Source: JAAYKT01 sp964408955
GTDB lineage: Bacteria > Bacillota > Clostridia > Lutisporales > Lutisporaceae
Direction: 5' to 3'
DNA length: 33,140 bases
Assembly: GCA_964408955.1 (NCBI GenBank)
Contig: CAYPBK010000029.1
Location: 1 to 33,140, forward strand
In this document: piece after piece, positions 1 to 7,059 of the stretch
Layout of the letters: each line of letters begins with the position of its first letter
Numbering within the stretch: position 1 is the stretch's first letter
Position numbers and translations under genes: made by a program
The notes under the pieces: model-generated
Told to the model about the DNA's origin: nothing
Database searches by the model: none
What the model saw: the letters and a program-made list of their open reading frames with translations, nothing else

Positions 1-453
1 GTCACCTTGTTGGTTTATCTTATAGCGGTTGTTTTAGTAGGGAAGAATCCATTTTTGGATCGTAATTTCCTTATATCCTTTAACGCAGTACTCCTTGTTG
101 TATTAGCCATTGTTGTATTTTCTATTACTGAGAGCGGTACAGACGAGAAAAATAACCTTTCTGATTATATAAATTTTGCCTTAATTGTTATTGCTCTTAT
201 CATTGATACTGTGGCTTTATCTGCCATTGTGTTCAGGCTTTCTTCTTACGGGATTACGCCCAACAGGCTTGCTGTTTTAGGTTTAAATATACTTATTTGG
301 GCTAATCTAATTTGGATTATGCTTTCTTATTTGCGCTTTCTCCAAAACAAAACCAGACTATCAGCTATCCAAGATGCTGTTACTAAGTATTTGCCAATCT
401 ACGGACTCTGGGCGGCCTTCGTTACATTTACGTTTCCTTTAATTTTTATTTAA
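1..453 (+). CDS. C-terminal part of a multi-pass membrane protein (DUF4153-like), truncated by the window edge
   Basis: The frame is open to the first base, so the real start lies outside the window; a TTG at 7 is probably internal. The visible ~150 residues are mostly hydrophobic, with about four to five membrane segments (roughly residues 1-12, 22-40, 55-77, 87-107 and 128-150). The stretch around residue 80, 'SSYGITPNRLAVLGL', resembles the short 'YG-T-NR' loop that I associate with DUF4153-type integral membrane proteins, often fused or linked to permease-like genes. No catalytic motif is visible. The gene ends in a TAA, and the next gene starts about 300 bases later. The family assignment is from memory of the motif and is tentative; being the tail of a membrane protein is solid. 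Confidence 0.6.
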   Translation, partial: VTLLVYLIAVVLVGKNPFLDRNFLISFNAVLLVVLAIVVFSITESGTDEKNNLSDYINFALIVIALIIDTVALSAIVFRLSSYGITPNRLAVLGLNILIWANLIWIMLSYLRFLQNKTRLSAIQDAVTKYLPIYGLWAAFVTFTFPLIFI

Positions 454-550
454 AAGGATCTGTTAATGCGATTACATGTTGTATGATAAAGAGAGAATAT
501 CTTAAACACACATTGATGGACAAAGCTATTGTGTCTTGTATCTCAAAATA

Positions 551-591
551 AACCTCCCCATCACTGGAAGATTTTCAGTTGAGGGGAGGTT
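551..591. other. GC-rich hairpin between genes
   Basis: An arm at 551-566 (AACCTCCCC, then TCA and CTG) pairs with 576-591 (CAG, TGA, GGGGAGGTT), with single-base bulges at 560 and 579. The 15-pair stem is strong, but no T-run follows on the plus strand. It could be an imperfect terminator of the upstream gene, a leader structure for the AraC-type gene, or a remnant of a mobile element. The rest of 454-761 shows nothing else I can support. Confidence 0.45.
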
Positions 592-761
592 GTGCTATAC
601 TTTGGGACCATCTTTAAATGGATAAAAAATTATGAAGACCAAAGCCCTCAGTACACAAGGGGTTTTATAAATTAAAAAAATATTCGAACTTCGCACATAA
701 GGAAATGTTTATCTTGATTTATTTGTTATACTTAATTCACCACGTGGAAAGGAGAATGCAC

Positions 762-1984
762 ATGCATCCGTTAGAAATCATAAAACCCAGTATTACCTAT
801 ATTGAAGAAAATCTGAAAACCGATATTAGTGTCGAGGAACTCGCGAATAAGGCGGGATATTCCCAGTGGCATTATAACCGTCTGTTTGTGCAGGCCATAG
901 GAATATCTGTATCTGCTTATATTGGCAAGCGAAGGCTTAATCGGGCATTGAGTGAAATAGCCGGCGGTCGCCGTGCCATTGATGTGGCTTTGGAGTATGG
1001 CTTTGATACCTATGCTGGATTTTACAAGGCGTTTGTGAGAATGTATGGTGGCTCTCCAAAAAACTATCTATATAAGTCGGAGGTTTCAGTTATGTTTACA
1101 GAAAAAGAATTACGGGAAATTCTTTCAAATTGGGATGTGCAGCAGGAGTTGCCGATACTTGAAGTTTACACTATGGATGGCACAAAGGTTTCAGGAAATG
1201 TGTGGTCTATAGGAGAGGATTATATCCTTAAAACAGGTAGCCGTGAAAGGATACTCACGAATCTGAAAGTGGCGAAAGCGCTGACCGCGCAAGGATTCTT
1301 AGCGTTAGAGCCGATTCCTACCAAAGTAGGTGATGAATATTTGGATAGAGGACAAATCATTGTATTAACCCGAGGTATCAAAGGTAATCCCCTTTCGAAA
1401 TCAGATCGTTTTGGTGAAAGCCGTCGGGAATTTGGAAAGAGATACGGCGAAAGTATTGCCCGACTTCATAGGGCATTGACTGTGATATTGAAAAAGTTCA
1501 AAAAAATCAAAAATGTCATGAAGATTATATCAATAAATTCGGCAATTTGTTTGATAAGCTTCCGAAGCAGTTGATACACCGAGATTCCAATCCTTCCAAC
1601 ATTTTGTTTGACGGCGGTGAAGTGACAGGGTTTGTAGATTTTGATCTGAGTGAGCGTAATGTCCGTTTGTGGGATCCTTGTTATTGTGCCACCGGGATAT
1701 TAAGTGAATGGCGCGGAGTTGGCGATATATATGAAAAATGGCTTGATGTTTTGGAGGGTATCATAAGCGGATATGATAATGTGAATCCGCTGACATTTGA
1801 AGAAAAACAAGCTATATTTTATGTGATTTGTTCAATTCAAATGATTTGTATAGCATACTTTGAAAGTGTTACTGAGGATAAAGAATTAGCGGAAACAAGC
1901 AGAGAGATGTTAAGATTTATTTGTGAGAACGAAATGAATATTCGGAAGGTTATGGCATGTACTGTGCAGATTAAGGATGAGTAA
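762..1984 (+). pseudogene. AraC-family regulator fused to an aminoglycoside-phosphotransferase-like domain, broken by a frameshift
   Basis: Two overlapping frames together make one ~407-residue protein. The first frame (from ATG 762, 7 bases after GGAG at 751) begins with an AraC-type double helix-turn-helix (about residues 8-105, ending '...FYKAFVRMYGGSPKNYL'). It continues into a phosphotransferase N-lobe that includes 'GEDYILKTG', with a candidate ATP-binding lysine. Around 1476-1481 the homology moves to the frame one base back, which carries the catalytic loop 'HRDSNPSNILFD' and the metal-binding 'GFVDFDLSE' (positions ~1576-1650), then an alpha-helical C-lobe to the TAA at 1984. Both halves are otherwise intact, so the lesion is recent or a base-call error. 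The original product may have coupled sensing of a small molecule to its phosphorylation. Substrate and regulatory target cannot be told. Confidence 0.75.
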
Positions 1985-2015
1985 CTAAAAAATCAAAGCT
2001 TTCAACAATGAAAAA

Positions 2016-2058
2016 AGGGTATTGTCCTAGATCAATTTAATAGGCAATACCTTATCTG
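2016..2058 (+). terminator. Probable terminator after the AraC-APH pseudogene
   Basis: The arm at 2017-2029 (GGGTATTG plus CCTA, one bulged T at 2025) pairs with TAGG plus CAATACC at 2041-2051. The downstream tract is only moderately T-rich (CTTGCTTTTTGG), so this is a weak intrinsic terminator. It separates the broken gene from the toxin-antitoxin operon. Confidence 0.5.
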
Positions 2059-2251
2059 CTTGCTTTTTGGTATGGTTATGTGTTGATATGCTACAATGAA
2101 CATTGGTAGAAAAATACGTCGTATATAATTCGGGTATATAAAGTCACCCACCAATTTGTATATTTAATAAATAGATAAAAGAATATGAAGCAGGAAATAT
2201 ATTACATGAAAATGTAAACAAGATATTTAAATAATTAAAATGTTGCTGGTG

Positions 2252-2277
2252 TGGTATAATTATGGTACGATAATACC
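2252..2277 (+). promoter_or_regulatory. Extended -10 promoter with overlapping operator for the toxin-antitoxin operon
   Basis: TGGTATAAT at 2252-2260 is a perfect extended -10 element (TGnTATAAT), placing the start of transcription near 2267. An inverted repeat, GGTAT at 2253-2257 and ATACC at 2273-2277, straddles the -10 and start site. This is where antitoxins of this class usually bind to repress their own operon. The operator assignment is inference from position and symmetry. Confidence 0.6.
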
Positions 2278-2296
2278 GCGAAGGGAGTTGAAAATT

Positions 2297-2557
2297 ATGC
2301 CACAAATTATTCCGATTAGAGATTTAAAAAACACAAGTGAAATATCACAAATGTGTAAAGAATCTAGTGAACCCATTTATATTACTAAAAATGGCTACGG
2401 TGATATGGTTATTATGAGTATGGAAGTATATAAAGAAAAGATGTTTATGCTTGATGTATATGACAAGCTTATGGCTGCTGAAGAAGAAATAAAATCTGGA
2501 AAGACCCTTGATGCTGATTCTTCAATAAAAAACATAAGAGAAAAGTATAATGTATAA
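2297..2557 (+). CDS. Type II antitoxin, Phd/YefM family
   Basis: This 86-residue protein has the Phd/YefM fold pattern: an N-terminal DNA-binding half beginning 'MPQIIPIRDLKNTSEIS', the typical 'PIYITKNGYGDMVIMSMEVY' core, and a charged, probably disordered C-terminus that would wrap the toxin. The ATG at 2297 is chosen over the upstream in-frame ATG at 2240 because GGGAG at 2283-2287 is correctly spaced for it and the promoter at 2252-2260 lies inside the longer version. It overlaps the toxin gene by 8 bases (ATGTATAA), so the two are translationally coupled. The family role is to neutralise the RelE/ParE partner and autorepress through the palindrome at 2253-2277. Family identification is confident. 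Confidence 0.88.
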   Translation: MPQIIPIRDLKNTSEISQMCKESSEPIYITKNGYGDMVIMSMEVYKEKMFMLDVYDKLMAAEEEIKSGKTLDADSSIKNIREKYNV

Positions 2558-2858
2558 AATAAATGTATCAGAGTTAGCCCATCATGATTTAGATCGAATT
2601 GTATCCTATATCATAGTTAACCTTGCTAGCCCAATGGCTGCTGCAAATTTTCTTGACCAAGTAGAAAAGTGTTACAATCATGTGAAGCACACCCCCTATA
2701 TGTATGCAAAATGTCAAAACAACCGGCTTGAAAAAGAAGGCTATCGTAAAATTTCTTTTAAAAATTATCTACTTGTCTATAAAATTGTGGAAGAAGATAA
2801 AACAGTAAATGTTTTACGGTTCTTCTATGGAGCACAGGATTATTTAAAATTAATATAA
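2550..2858 (+). CDS. Type II toxin, RelE/ParE superfamily
   Basis: This 102-residue protein has the usual length and layout of the RelE/ParE fold: an N-terminal helical pair ('SELAHHDLDRIVSYI'), a central basic 'RKISFKNYLLVYKIVEED' strand region, and a C-terminal 'VLRFFYGAQDYLKLI'. ParE-type members poison gyrase while RelE-type members cut mRNA on the ribosome. The N-terminal 'A..DL..I..YI' pattern and the C-terminal 'R..YG..D' (RFFYGAQD) resemble the ParE/RelE group commonly paired with Phd antitoxins, but the target cannot be decided from the sequence. The start codon lies inside the antitoxin gene. The gene ends at TAA 2858, followed by about 400 bases without a gene. Confidence 0.87.
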   Translation: MYKINVSELAHHDLDRIVSYIIVNLASPMAAANFLDQVEKCYNHVKHTPYMYAKCQNNRLEKEGYRKISFKNYLLVYKIVEEDKTVNVLRFFYGAQDYLKLI

Positions 2859-3082
2859 TATAAGAGCAATAGTGAATTAGTTCAATAAAACAATACCCAA
2901 ATTAAATAATCTGTGCATTGTTTTGCAACGGGTGCAGTATGAAATATAAGTACAATAAAATGCAATAAATAAATGCAATCGTAAAACTGGAAAAAGCCAT
3001 TATAGTGACAAGATAATCCTATAAGGGGTTTAGATAAACATTGGATATAATACAATATAATAGAATGTGAAATGACTAGTAG

Positions 3083-3143
3083 TGATCTGATGAGAAGGTT
3101 ATTACCAGGTCTTTTCTGGATGCTACCATGAGGCAGCAGATCA
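3083..3143. other. Possible structured RNA element in a gene-free stretch (2859-3260)
   Basis: Within the AT-rich stretch 2859-3260 one segment is clearly less AT-rich and self-complementary. TGATCTG at 3083-3089 pairs with CAGATCA at 3137-3143. Inside it GGT 3097-3099 can pair with ACC 3125-3127, and CCAG 3105-3108 with CTGG 3116-3119, giving a nested long hairpin. TATAAT-like boxes at 3046-3051 and 3056-3061 could serve transcription, without a good -35. I recognise no riboswitch or small RNA family. The rest of 2859-3180 shows nothing else. Confidence 0.3.
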
Positions 3144-3186
3144 ACTAAAGTATAATTTTATTGCAATTATTTTAAAAAAAGTATAT

Positions 3187-3234
3187 ACTACTATCTAGAT
3201 GATTAGATAAACATCTAAATATCTACATAGTAGT
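3187..3234 (+). promoter_or_regulatory. Palindromic operator-like region in front of the SdpR-type repressor gene
   Basis: ACTACTAT at 3187-3194 is perfectly mirrored by ATAGTAGT at 3227-3234. Between them TAGATG (3196-3201) is mirrored by CATCTA (3212-3217), and the AGAT/ATCT core occurs four times in all. A short T-run follows (3234-3239). The position, 27 bases before the repressor's start codon, fits an autoregulatory operator for an ArsR-type dimer. A leader terminator or attenuator is the alternative reading. Confidence 0.5.
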
Positions 3235-3260
3235 TTTTTATATTTATGGAGGTGGTTCTA

Positions 3261-3554
3261 ATGTCTTTGCTTAACACGCCTTTTAAGGCGCTGTCCGATC
3301 CTACAAGACGCAAAATAATACAGATGCTAAAAGATAAAGATATGACTGCCGGTGAAATAGCAGAGCATTTCGACATATCAAAGCCCAGCATATCTCATCA
3401 TTTAAGTATTTTAAAAAATGCCCAATTAGTGATGGATGAAAGAAAGGGTCAAAATATAATATATTCGCTTAATACTACGGTTTTTCAGGAGGTTCTTAAC
3501 TGGTTTTTTAATATAGCTGATATTAAGGGAGGGATTTTGGATGAAAAAAATTAA
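3261..3554 (+). CDS. ArsR-family autorepressor, SdpR type
   Basis: This 97-residue winged-helix protein shows the opening 'NTPFKALSDPTRRKIIQML', recognition-helix region 'AGEIAEHFDISKPSISHHL', and wing 'GQNIIYSLNT' typical of the SdpR branch of ArsR regulators. No metal-binding cysteines are present, which also fits SdpR rather than metal sensors. The start at 3261 is chosen over the in-frame ATG at 3246 because GGAGGTGG (3248-3255) would lie inside the longer version and is ideally placed for 3261. It overlaps the next gene (SdpI-like) by 14 bases. In Bacillus subtilis SdpR represses sdpRI and is sequestered at the membrane by SdpI bound to the SdpC toxin. The same logic is plausible here but not shown. 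Confidence 0.88.
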   Translation: MSLLNTPFKALSDPTRRKIIQMLKDKDMTAGEIAEHFDISKPSISHHLSILKNAQLVMDERKGQNIIYSLNTTVFQEVLNWFFNIADIKGGILDEKN

Positions 3555-4182
3555 TTTAAAAAGAGAAATACCACTTATTTTTATAATTATAGCAGCTTTT
3601 TTAATCAGCATATATTTCTATCCGGCATTGCCGGAAAGGATTCCCACTCATTGGAATTTTAAAGGTGAGATTGATGGTTATTCAAGCAAATTATCCGGAA
3701 GCTTAATTATGCCTATAACAAATTTAATCATGTATATAATGTTCATTTTTTTGCCTATGCTTGATCCCAAGCGAGCGAACTATAAGCTGTTTGAAAGTAC
3801 CTATATATATTTTAGATACCTGTTTCATATATTCTTTCTTGCCATGCACATTATGATCATCGTCGCATCCTTAGGTTATACTGTAAATACTACAAGACTT
3901 GTGACCTTTGGTATATCCTTATTGTTTATGCTTATGGGGAATGTTATGGGGAGAGTGAAGCATAATTATTTCGTTGGGATAAAGACCCCCTGGACATTAG
4001 CCAATGAAGAGGTTTGGAGGAAAACACATAGATTGGCAGCAGTGCTATGGACGGCAGCAGGGTTAATAGGGGTCATATTATCGTTATTTAATCTTAATCT
4101 TGGATTTGTATTTGTAGCAATACTGATTTTGCCCGCTATTATACCCATGATTTACTCCTATATGGTATTTAAAAGAATTTAA
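3541..4182 (+). CDS. SdpI-family membrane protein (DUF1648 plus SdpI domain)
   Basis: This 213-residue integral membrane protein begins with a DUF1648-type segment containing the hallmark 'PERIPTHWNFKGEIDGYSSK' (about residues 30-49). It then has some five further membrane segments, including an SdpI-type 'LMGNVMGRVKHNYFVGIKT' and 'EVWRKTHRLAA' (about 132-168). In B. subtilis SdpI is both immunity protein against the SdpC killing peptide and signal receptor for SdpR. No sdpA, sdpB or sdpC homologue is visible nearby, so here it may protect against toxins of other cells or have drifted to an envelope-stress role. It is translationally coupled to the upstream repressor (14-base overlap). Confidence 0.88.
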   Translation: MKKINLKREIPLIFIIIAAFLISIYFYPALPERIPTHWNFKGEIDGYSSKLSGSLIMPITNLIMYIMFIFLPMLDPKRANYKLFESTYIYFRYLFHIFFLAMHIMIIVASLGYTVNTTRLVTFGISLLFMLMGNVMGRVKHNYFVGIKTPWTLANEEVWRKTHRLAAVLWTAAGLIGVILSLFNLNLGFVFVAILILPAIIPMIYSYMVFKRI

Positions 4183-4283
4183 AAGATAATAATATAAATA
4201 TTTATGGTAGTTTTTTATCTATAAAAGAAAGATAATTATAGTAAGGAAATAAGGATAAAATAGCAGTTAGGAGGGATATGTTT

Positions 4284-5507
4284 ATGAGTGAATTAATTAA
4301 TAACAGAGAATATAGGCAAAAGGCATTAAAAGAGCTAATTCGTGAACTGCACGACGGTAAAAGTGTTGAGGAAGTAAAAGAAAGGTTTGCAAAGCTCATA
4401 GAAGGAGTCTCGGCAACAGAGATTTCTGAAATGGAAGGGGCAATTATAGCAGAAGGCATGCCTTTAGAAGAGGTGCAAAGACTTTGCGATGTTCATGCCG
4501 CAGTTTTTAAAGGCTCCATTGAAGAAATCCATAAGGAGGATTTAAAGGAATTGGAGCTGATTCCGGGTCACCCAATAAATACTTTTATGCGGGAAAACAA
4601 AGAGCTGGAAAAGCTGATAGAGGGACAATTAAAAGATTCTTTGGAATCCTTTGATAAAGAGGATGGCAAGGATAATATAATTAAACTAATTGAGCCCTTA
4701 AATCTACTATGGGATATTGACAAACATTATAGTAGGAAAGAAAACACCCTGTTTCCTTACCTTGAAAAGTATGGGATAACTGCTCCGCCTAAGGTTATGT
4801 GGGGAGTAGACGATGAAATAAGGGCAGAGATTAAAGGCGCTAAGCTTGATTTGGAAAACTACCGGGGAAATAAGGACGAAATAATTAAAAAAATAAAGGC
4901 ATTGGGTGAACGGATAAAAGAAATGATTTTTAAAGAGGAAAGCATATTATTCCCCATGTGCAAAGAAACTTTATCCGAGGACGAATGGATAACAATCGCC
5001 GAGGACAGCGAGGAAATAGGCTATTGTCTTGTTCCTCCCGCAGGAATTTGGAAGCCTGTTAGGAAAAAGACGGAAGGCAGAATAGGAGAAGAGGCAGAAA
5101 AGCCCGGTCATATCAGATTAGAAACAGGATTATTCACGGTAAATGAGCTGGAGCTGTTACTCAACACATTACCTTTTGATATCACTTATATAGATAAGGA
5201 TGATACTGTAAAATACTTTTCCCAAGGGAAAGAAAGAATATTTCCAAGAACAAAGGCAGTTATAGGGAGGACTGTGCAGAACTGTCATCCTCCGGCAAGT
5301 GTACATACTGTTGAAAGCATACTTCAGGATTTTAAAAAAGGATTAAAAAATGAAGAAAGCTTTTGGATTAAGGCAGGGGATATTTATATATATATCAGAT
5401 ATTTTGCCATAAGGGATCAAGAGGGTAAATATATGGGAACTCTTGAAGTTACGCAAAATATAAAGCCCATACAGGAAATTGCAGGAGAGAAAAGGTTGTT
5501 GGATTAA
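4284..5507 (+). CDS. DUF438 / hemerythrin-like / PAS domain protein
   Basis: This ~407-residue cytoplasmic protein has three parts. An N-terminal DUF438 domain occupies about residues 1-75 ('LKELIRELHDGKSVEEVKER'). A hemerythrin-like four-helix bundle covers about 90-240, with candidate metal ligands in 'PGHPINTFMRENKELE', 'DIDKHYSRKENTLFPYLE' and 'FKEESILFP'. A C-terminal PAS domain covers about 280-395, with 'PFDITYIDKDDTVKYFS' and the cysteine/histidine segment 'VQNCHPPASVHTVE'. The architecture is widespread in anaerobes, and the diiron centre plus PAS suggests sensing of oxygen, NO or redox state; a partner is unknown. ATG 4284 is preferred over ATG 4278 because AGGAGGG at 4269-4275 gives normal spacing only for 4284. 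A terminator follows directly. Confidence 0.88.
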   Translation: MSELINNREYRQKALKELIRELHDGKSVEEVKERFAKLIEGVSATEISEMEGAIIAEGMPLEEVQRLCDVHAAVFKGSIEEIHKEDLKELELIPGHPINTFMRENKELEKLIEGQLKDSLESFDKEDGKDNIIKLIEPLNLLWDIDKHYSRKENTLFPYLEKYGITAPPKVMWGVDDEIRAEIKGAKLDLENYRGNKDEIIKKIKALGERIKEMIFKEESILFPMCKETLSEDEWITIAEDSEEIGYCLVPPAGIWKPVRKKTEGRIGEEAEKPGHIRLETGLFTVNELELLLNTLPFDITYIDKDDTVKYFSQGKERIFPRTKAVIGRTVQNCHPPASVHTVESILQDFKKGLKNEESFWIKAGDIYIYIRYFAIRDQEGKYMGTLEVTQNIKPIQEIAGEKRLLD

Positions 5508-5523
5508 TTAAAATTAAATTAGG

Positions 5524-5554
5524 AAAAAGACGCTATATCAGTAGTGTCTTTTTT
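5524..5554 (+). terminator. Rho-independent terminator after the DUF438 gene
   Basis: AAAAAGACGCT (5524-5534) pairs with AGTGTCTTTTT (5543-5553) with one G-T wobble, and the stem runs into a T-tract. The remaining bases to 5799 show no gene. Confidence 0.85.
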
Positions 5555-5799
5555 CATATCCGCTTAGCATGGGCGCAGTCTAACAGGTGAAAGGGTATAA
5601 CAAAACTGCAAACATAGGCATATTCATAATAGCATATTTTACATATTTACAAGAAGGAAATATATTAAAATTGTTGAAGATTAAGATATCATAAACCCAT
5701 TTATTATATACGGCAATATTTGCACCTTGCATTTTCGGAGGGGCTGGGTTAATATTTATATGAAAGTGAAAAAGGGTTTCAGAATAGGGAGGTATAGAC

Positions 5800-6567
5800 T
5801 TGTCGGATTACGTAGTTAAAAGTCTTGTGGATTTTCAAAAGGTTGTTTCTTTATTGGCTTCCGCCGACAGAAAAATGGGACTGACTGAAATGTCAGAAGA
5901 ATTAGGCATGAATAAAACAAGGTTATTTAGAATTCTGTCGACTTGTGTTGACTTGGGAATGGTTGAACAATTGGATGCGGAATACATTTTGGGATGGAAG
6001 CTATTTGAATTAGGTCAAAAAGTTCTTTCCGCCAGAGGTTTTAAATCCAATATACACGGTATTTTGGAAGGATTACGCAATGTTGTGGATGAGACAATAA
6101 ATTTAGGTATACTGATAAATAGCGAAATCTTATTTATAGATGTCGTGGAATCTAATCATAATCTAAACGCAAGCTTTAAAGTCGGCACTCATTTGCCTTC
6201 ACATTTGACATCAATAGGTAAAGCAATACTTTCGACTTGGGAGAACGGGGAAATATATAGTCTTTTTTTAAACAAACCTTTTGTAAGACATACACCAAAC
6301 AGCGTTTCCAGCGTGCAGGGGCTTATAGATCAGATGGAGGACTTTAGAAAAAAAGGCTGGGCTTTGGATGACGAGGAATATGCTGAGGGGATTAGGTGTG
6401 TTGCCACACCTGTATATAACCATGCTGGTAAAGTAATAGCAGCGGTTAGTTTTTCCGGCCCGGTGGCTCGTATGACTATGGGCAAAATAAGCAGTTCGGC
6501 ACAGCATCTTCTTGATTCGGCGTCAGAGATTTCTGCAGCTATAGGCGGAAGCAGTTTTTTTGTTTAG
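5800..6567 (+). CDS. IclR-family transcriptional regulator
   Basis: This 255-residue protein has an N-terminal winged helix (about 5-65: 'SLVDFQKVVSLLASADRKMG' then 'LGMNKTRLFRILSTCVDLGM'). A GAF-like IclR effector domain follows (about 78-248), with the family signature 'LPSHLTSIGKAILS', 'EYAEGIRCVATPVYNHAGKV' and 'AAVSFSGP'. The start is TTG at 5800, preceded by GGGAGG at 5787-5792. IclR proteins bind small carboxylates or related metabolites and control adjacent catabolic operons. The gene sits 492 bases upstream of the five-gene metabolic cluster on the same strand and is its likely regulator. In B. subtilis the IclR-type KipR neighbours the Nramp-like YcsG, an interesting parallel to the Nramp-like gene here. 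The effector is unknown. Confidence 0.92.
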   Translation: MSDYVVKSLVDFQKVVSLLASADRKMGLTEMSEELGMNKTRLFRILSTCVDLGMVEQLDAEYILGWKLFELGQKVLSARGFKSNIHGILEGLRNVVDETINLGILINSEILFIDVVESNHNLNASFKVGTHLPSHLTSIGKAILSTWENGEIYSLFLNKPFVRHTPNSVSSVQGLIDQMEDFRKKGWALDDEEYAEGIRCVATPVYNHAGKVIAAVSFSGPVARMTMGKISSSAQHLLDSASEISAAIGGSSFFV

Positions 6568-6991
6568 AAGCACAATGGAAAAAGCAATTCAAAAGTGGTT
6601 ATAACGGGTTTTTGTAATGGTGTAGGATTATTTATTAAAATCTTGTTATAAATCTAACTTTTTAGAAGAAAAAATATTATATGTTTTACATTTAATGTTT
6701 AATATTGAACATTTCTTTATGCCTTTTATATTTTAAAAGTCAGCTAAACTTCCAATCATTGAATAAAAATGGAATATCATTTCAATAATTTTTAATCCCA
6801 TTAATTACATATTTAAAATATTTTATCTGCTTAATCACCTTTAGTAGTTGCGTTTCAACTATTATAGCGTTATTTGGTAATGAAATATTTTAAAAAATAA
6901 ATTTTAGAATTAGAAGGATTTTAAGATTTTATGAAGAATTAATATGCTAAACACACAGAAAGTGAAATGCTGTTACAAAAACTTAGAAAAC

Positions 6992-7021
6992 TTGAATGTC
7001 CATATCGCGATTGGGTAATAT
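6992..7021 (+). promoter_or_regulatory. Possible promoter of the metabolic cluster, within the gene-free stretch 6568-7059
   Basis: TTGAAT (6992-6997), an 18-base spacer and TAATAT (7016-7021) end about 40 bases before the TTG start of the first cluster gene. A short inverted repeat, TCGC 7005-7008 and GCGA 7023-7026, flanks the -10. A weaker candidate, TTGAAC 6705-6710 with TATATT 6727-6732, lies further up. The 492-base stretch is very AT-rich, so chance matches are likely. I see no gene, terminator or known riboswitch in it. Confidence 0.35.
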
Positions 7022-7059
7022 AGCGACGGAAAAACAAAACCCGGAAAGGAGGAAATCAA

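Noticed and set aside
3069..3098. Hammerhead ribozyme: CTGATGAG at 3087-3094 with GAAA at 3069-3072
   Set aside because: The helix that should connect the two conserved parts is missing in every circular order of the ribozyme; only the short core string matches.
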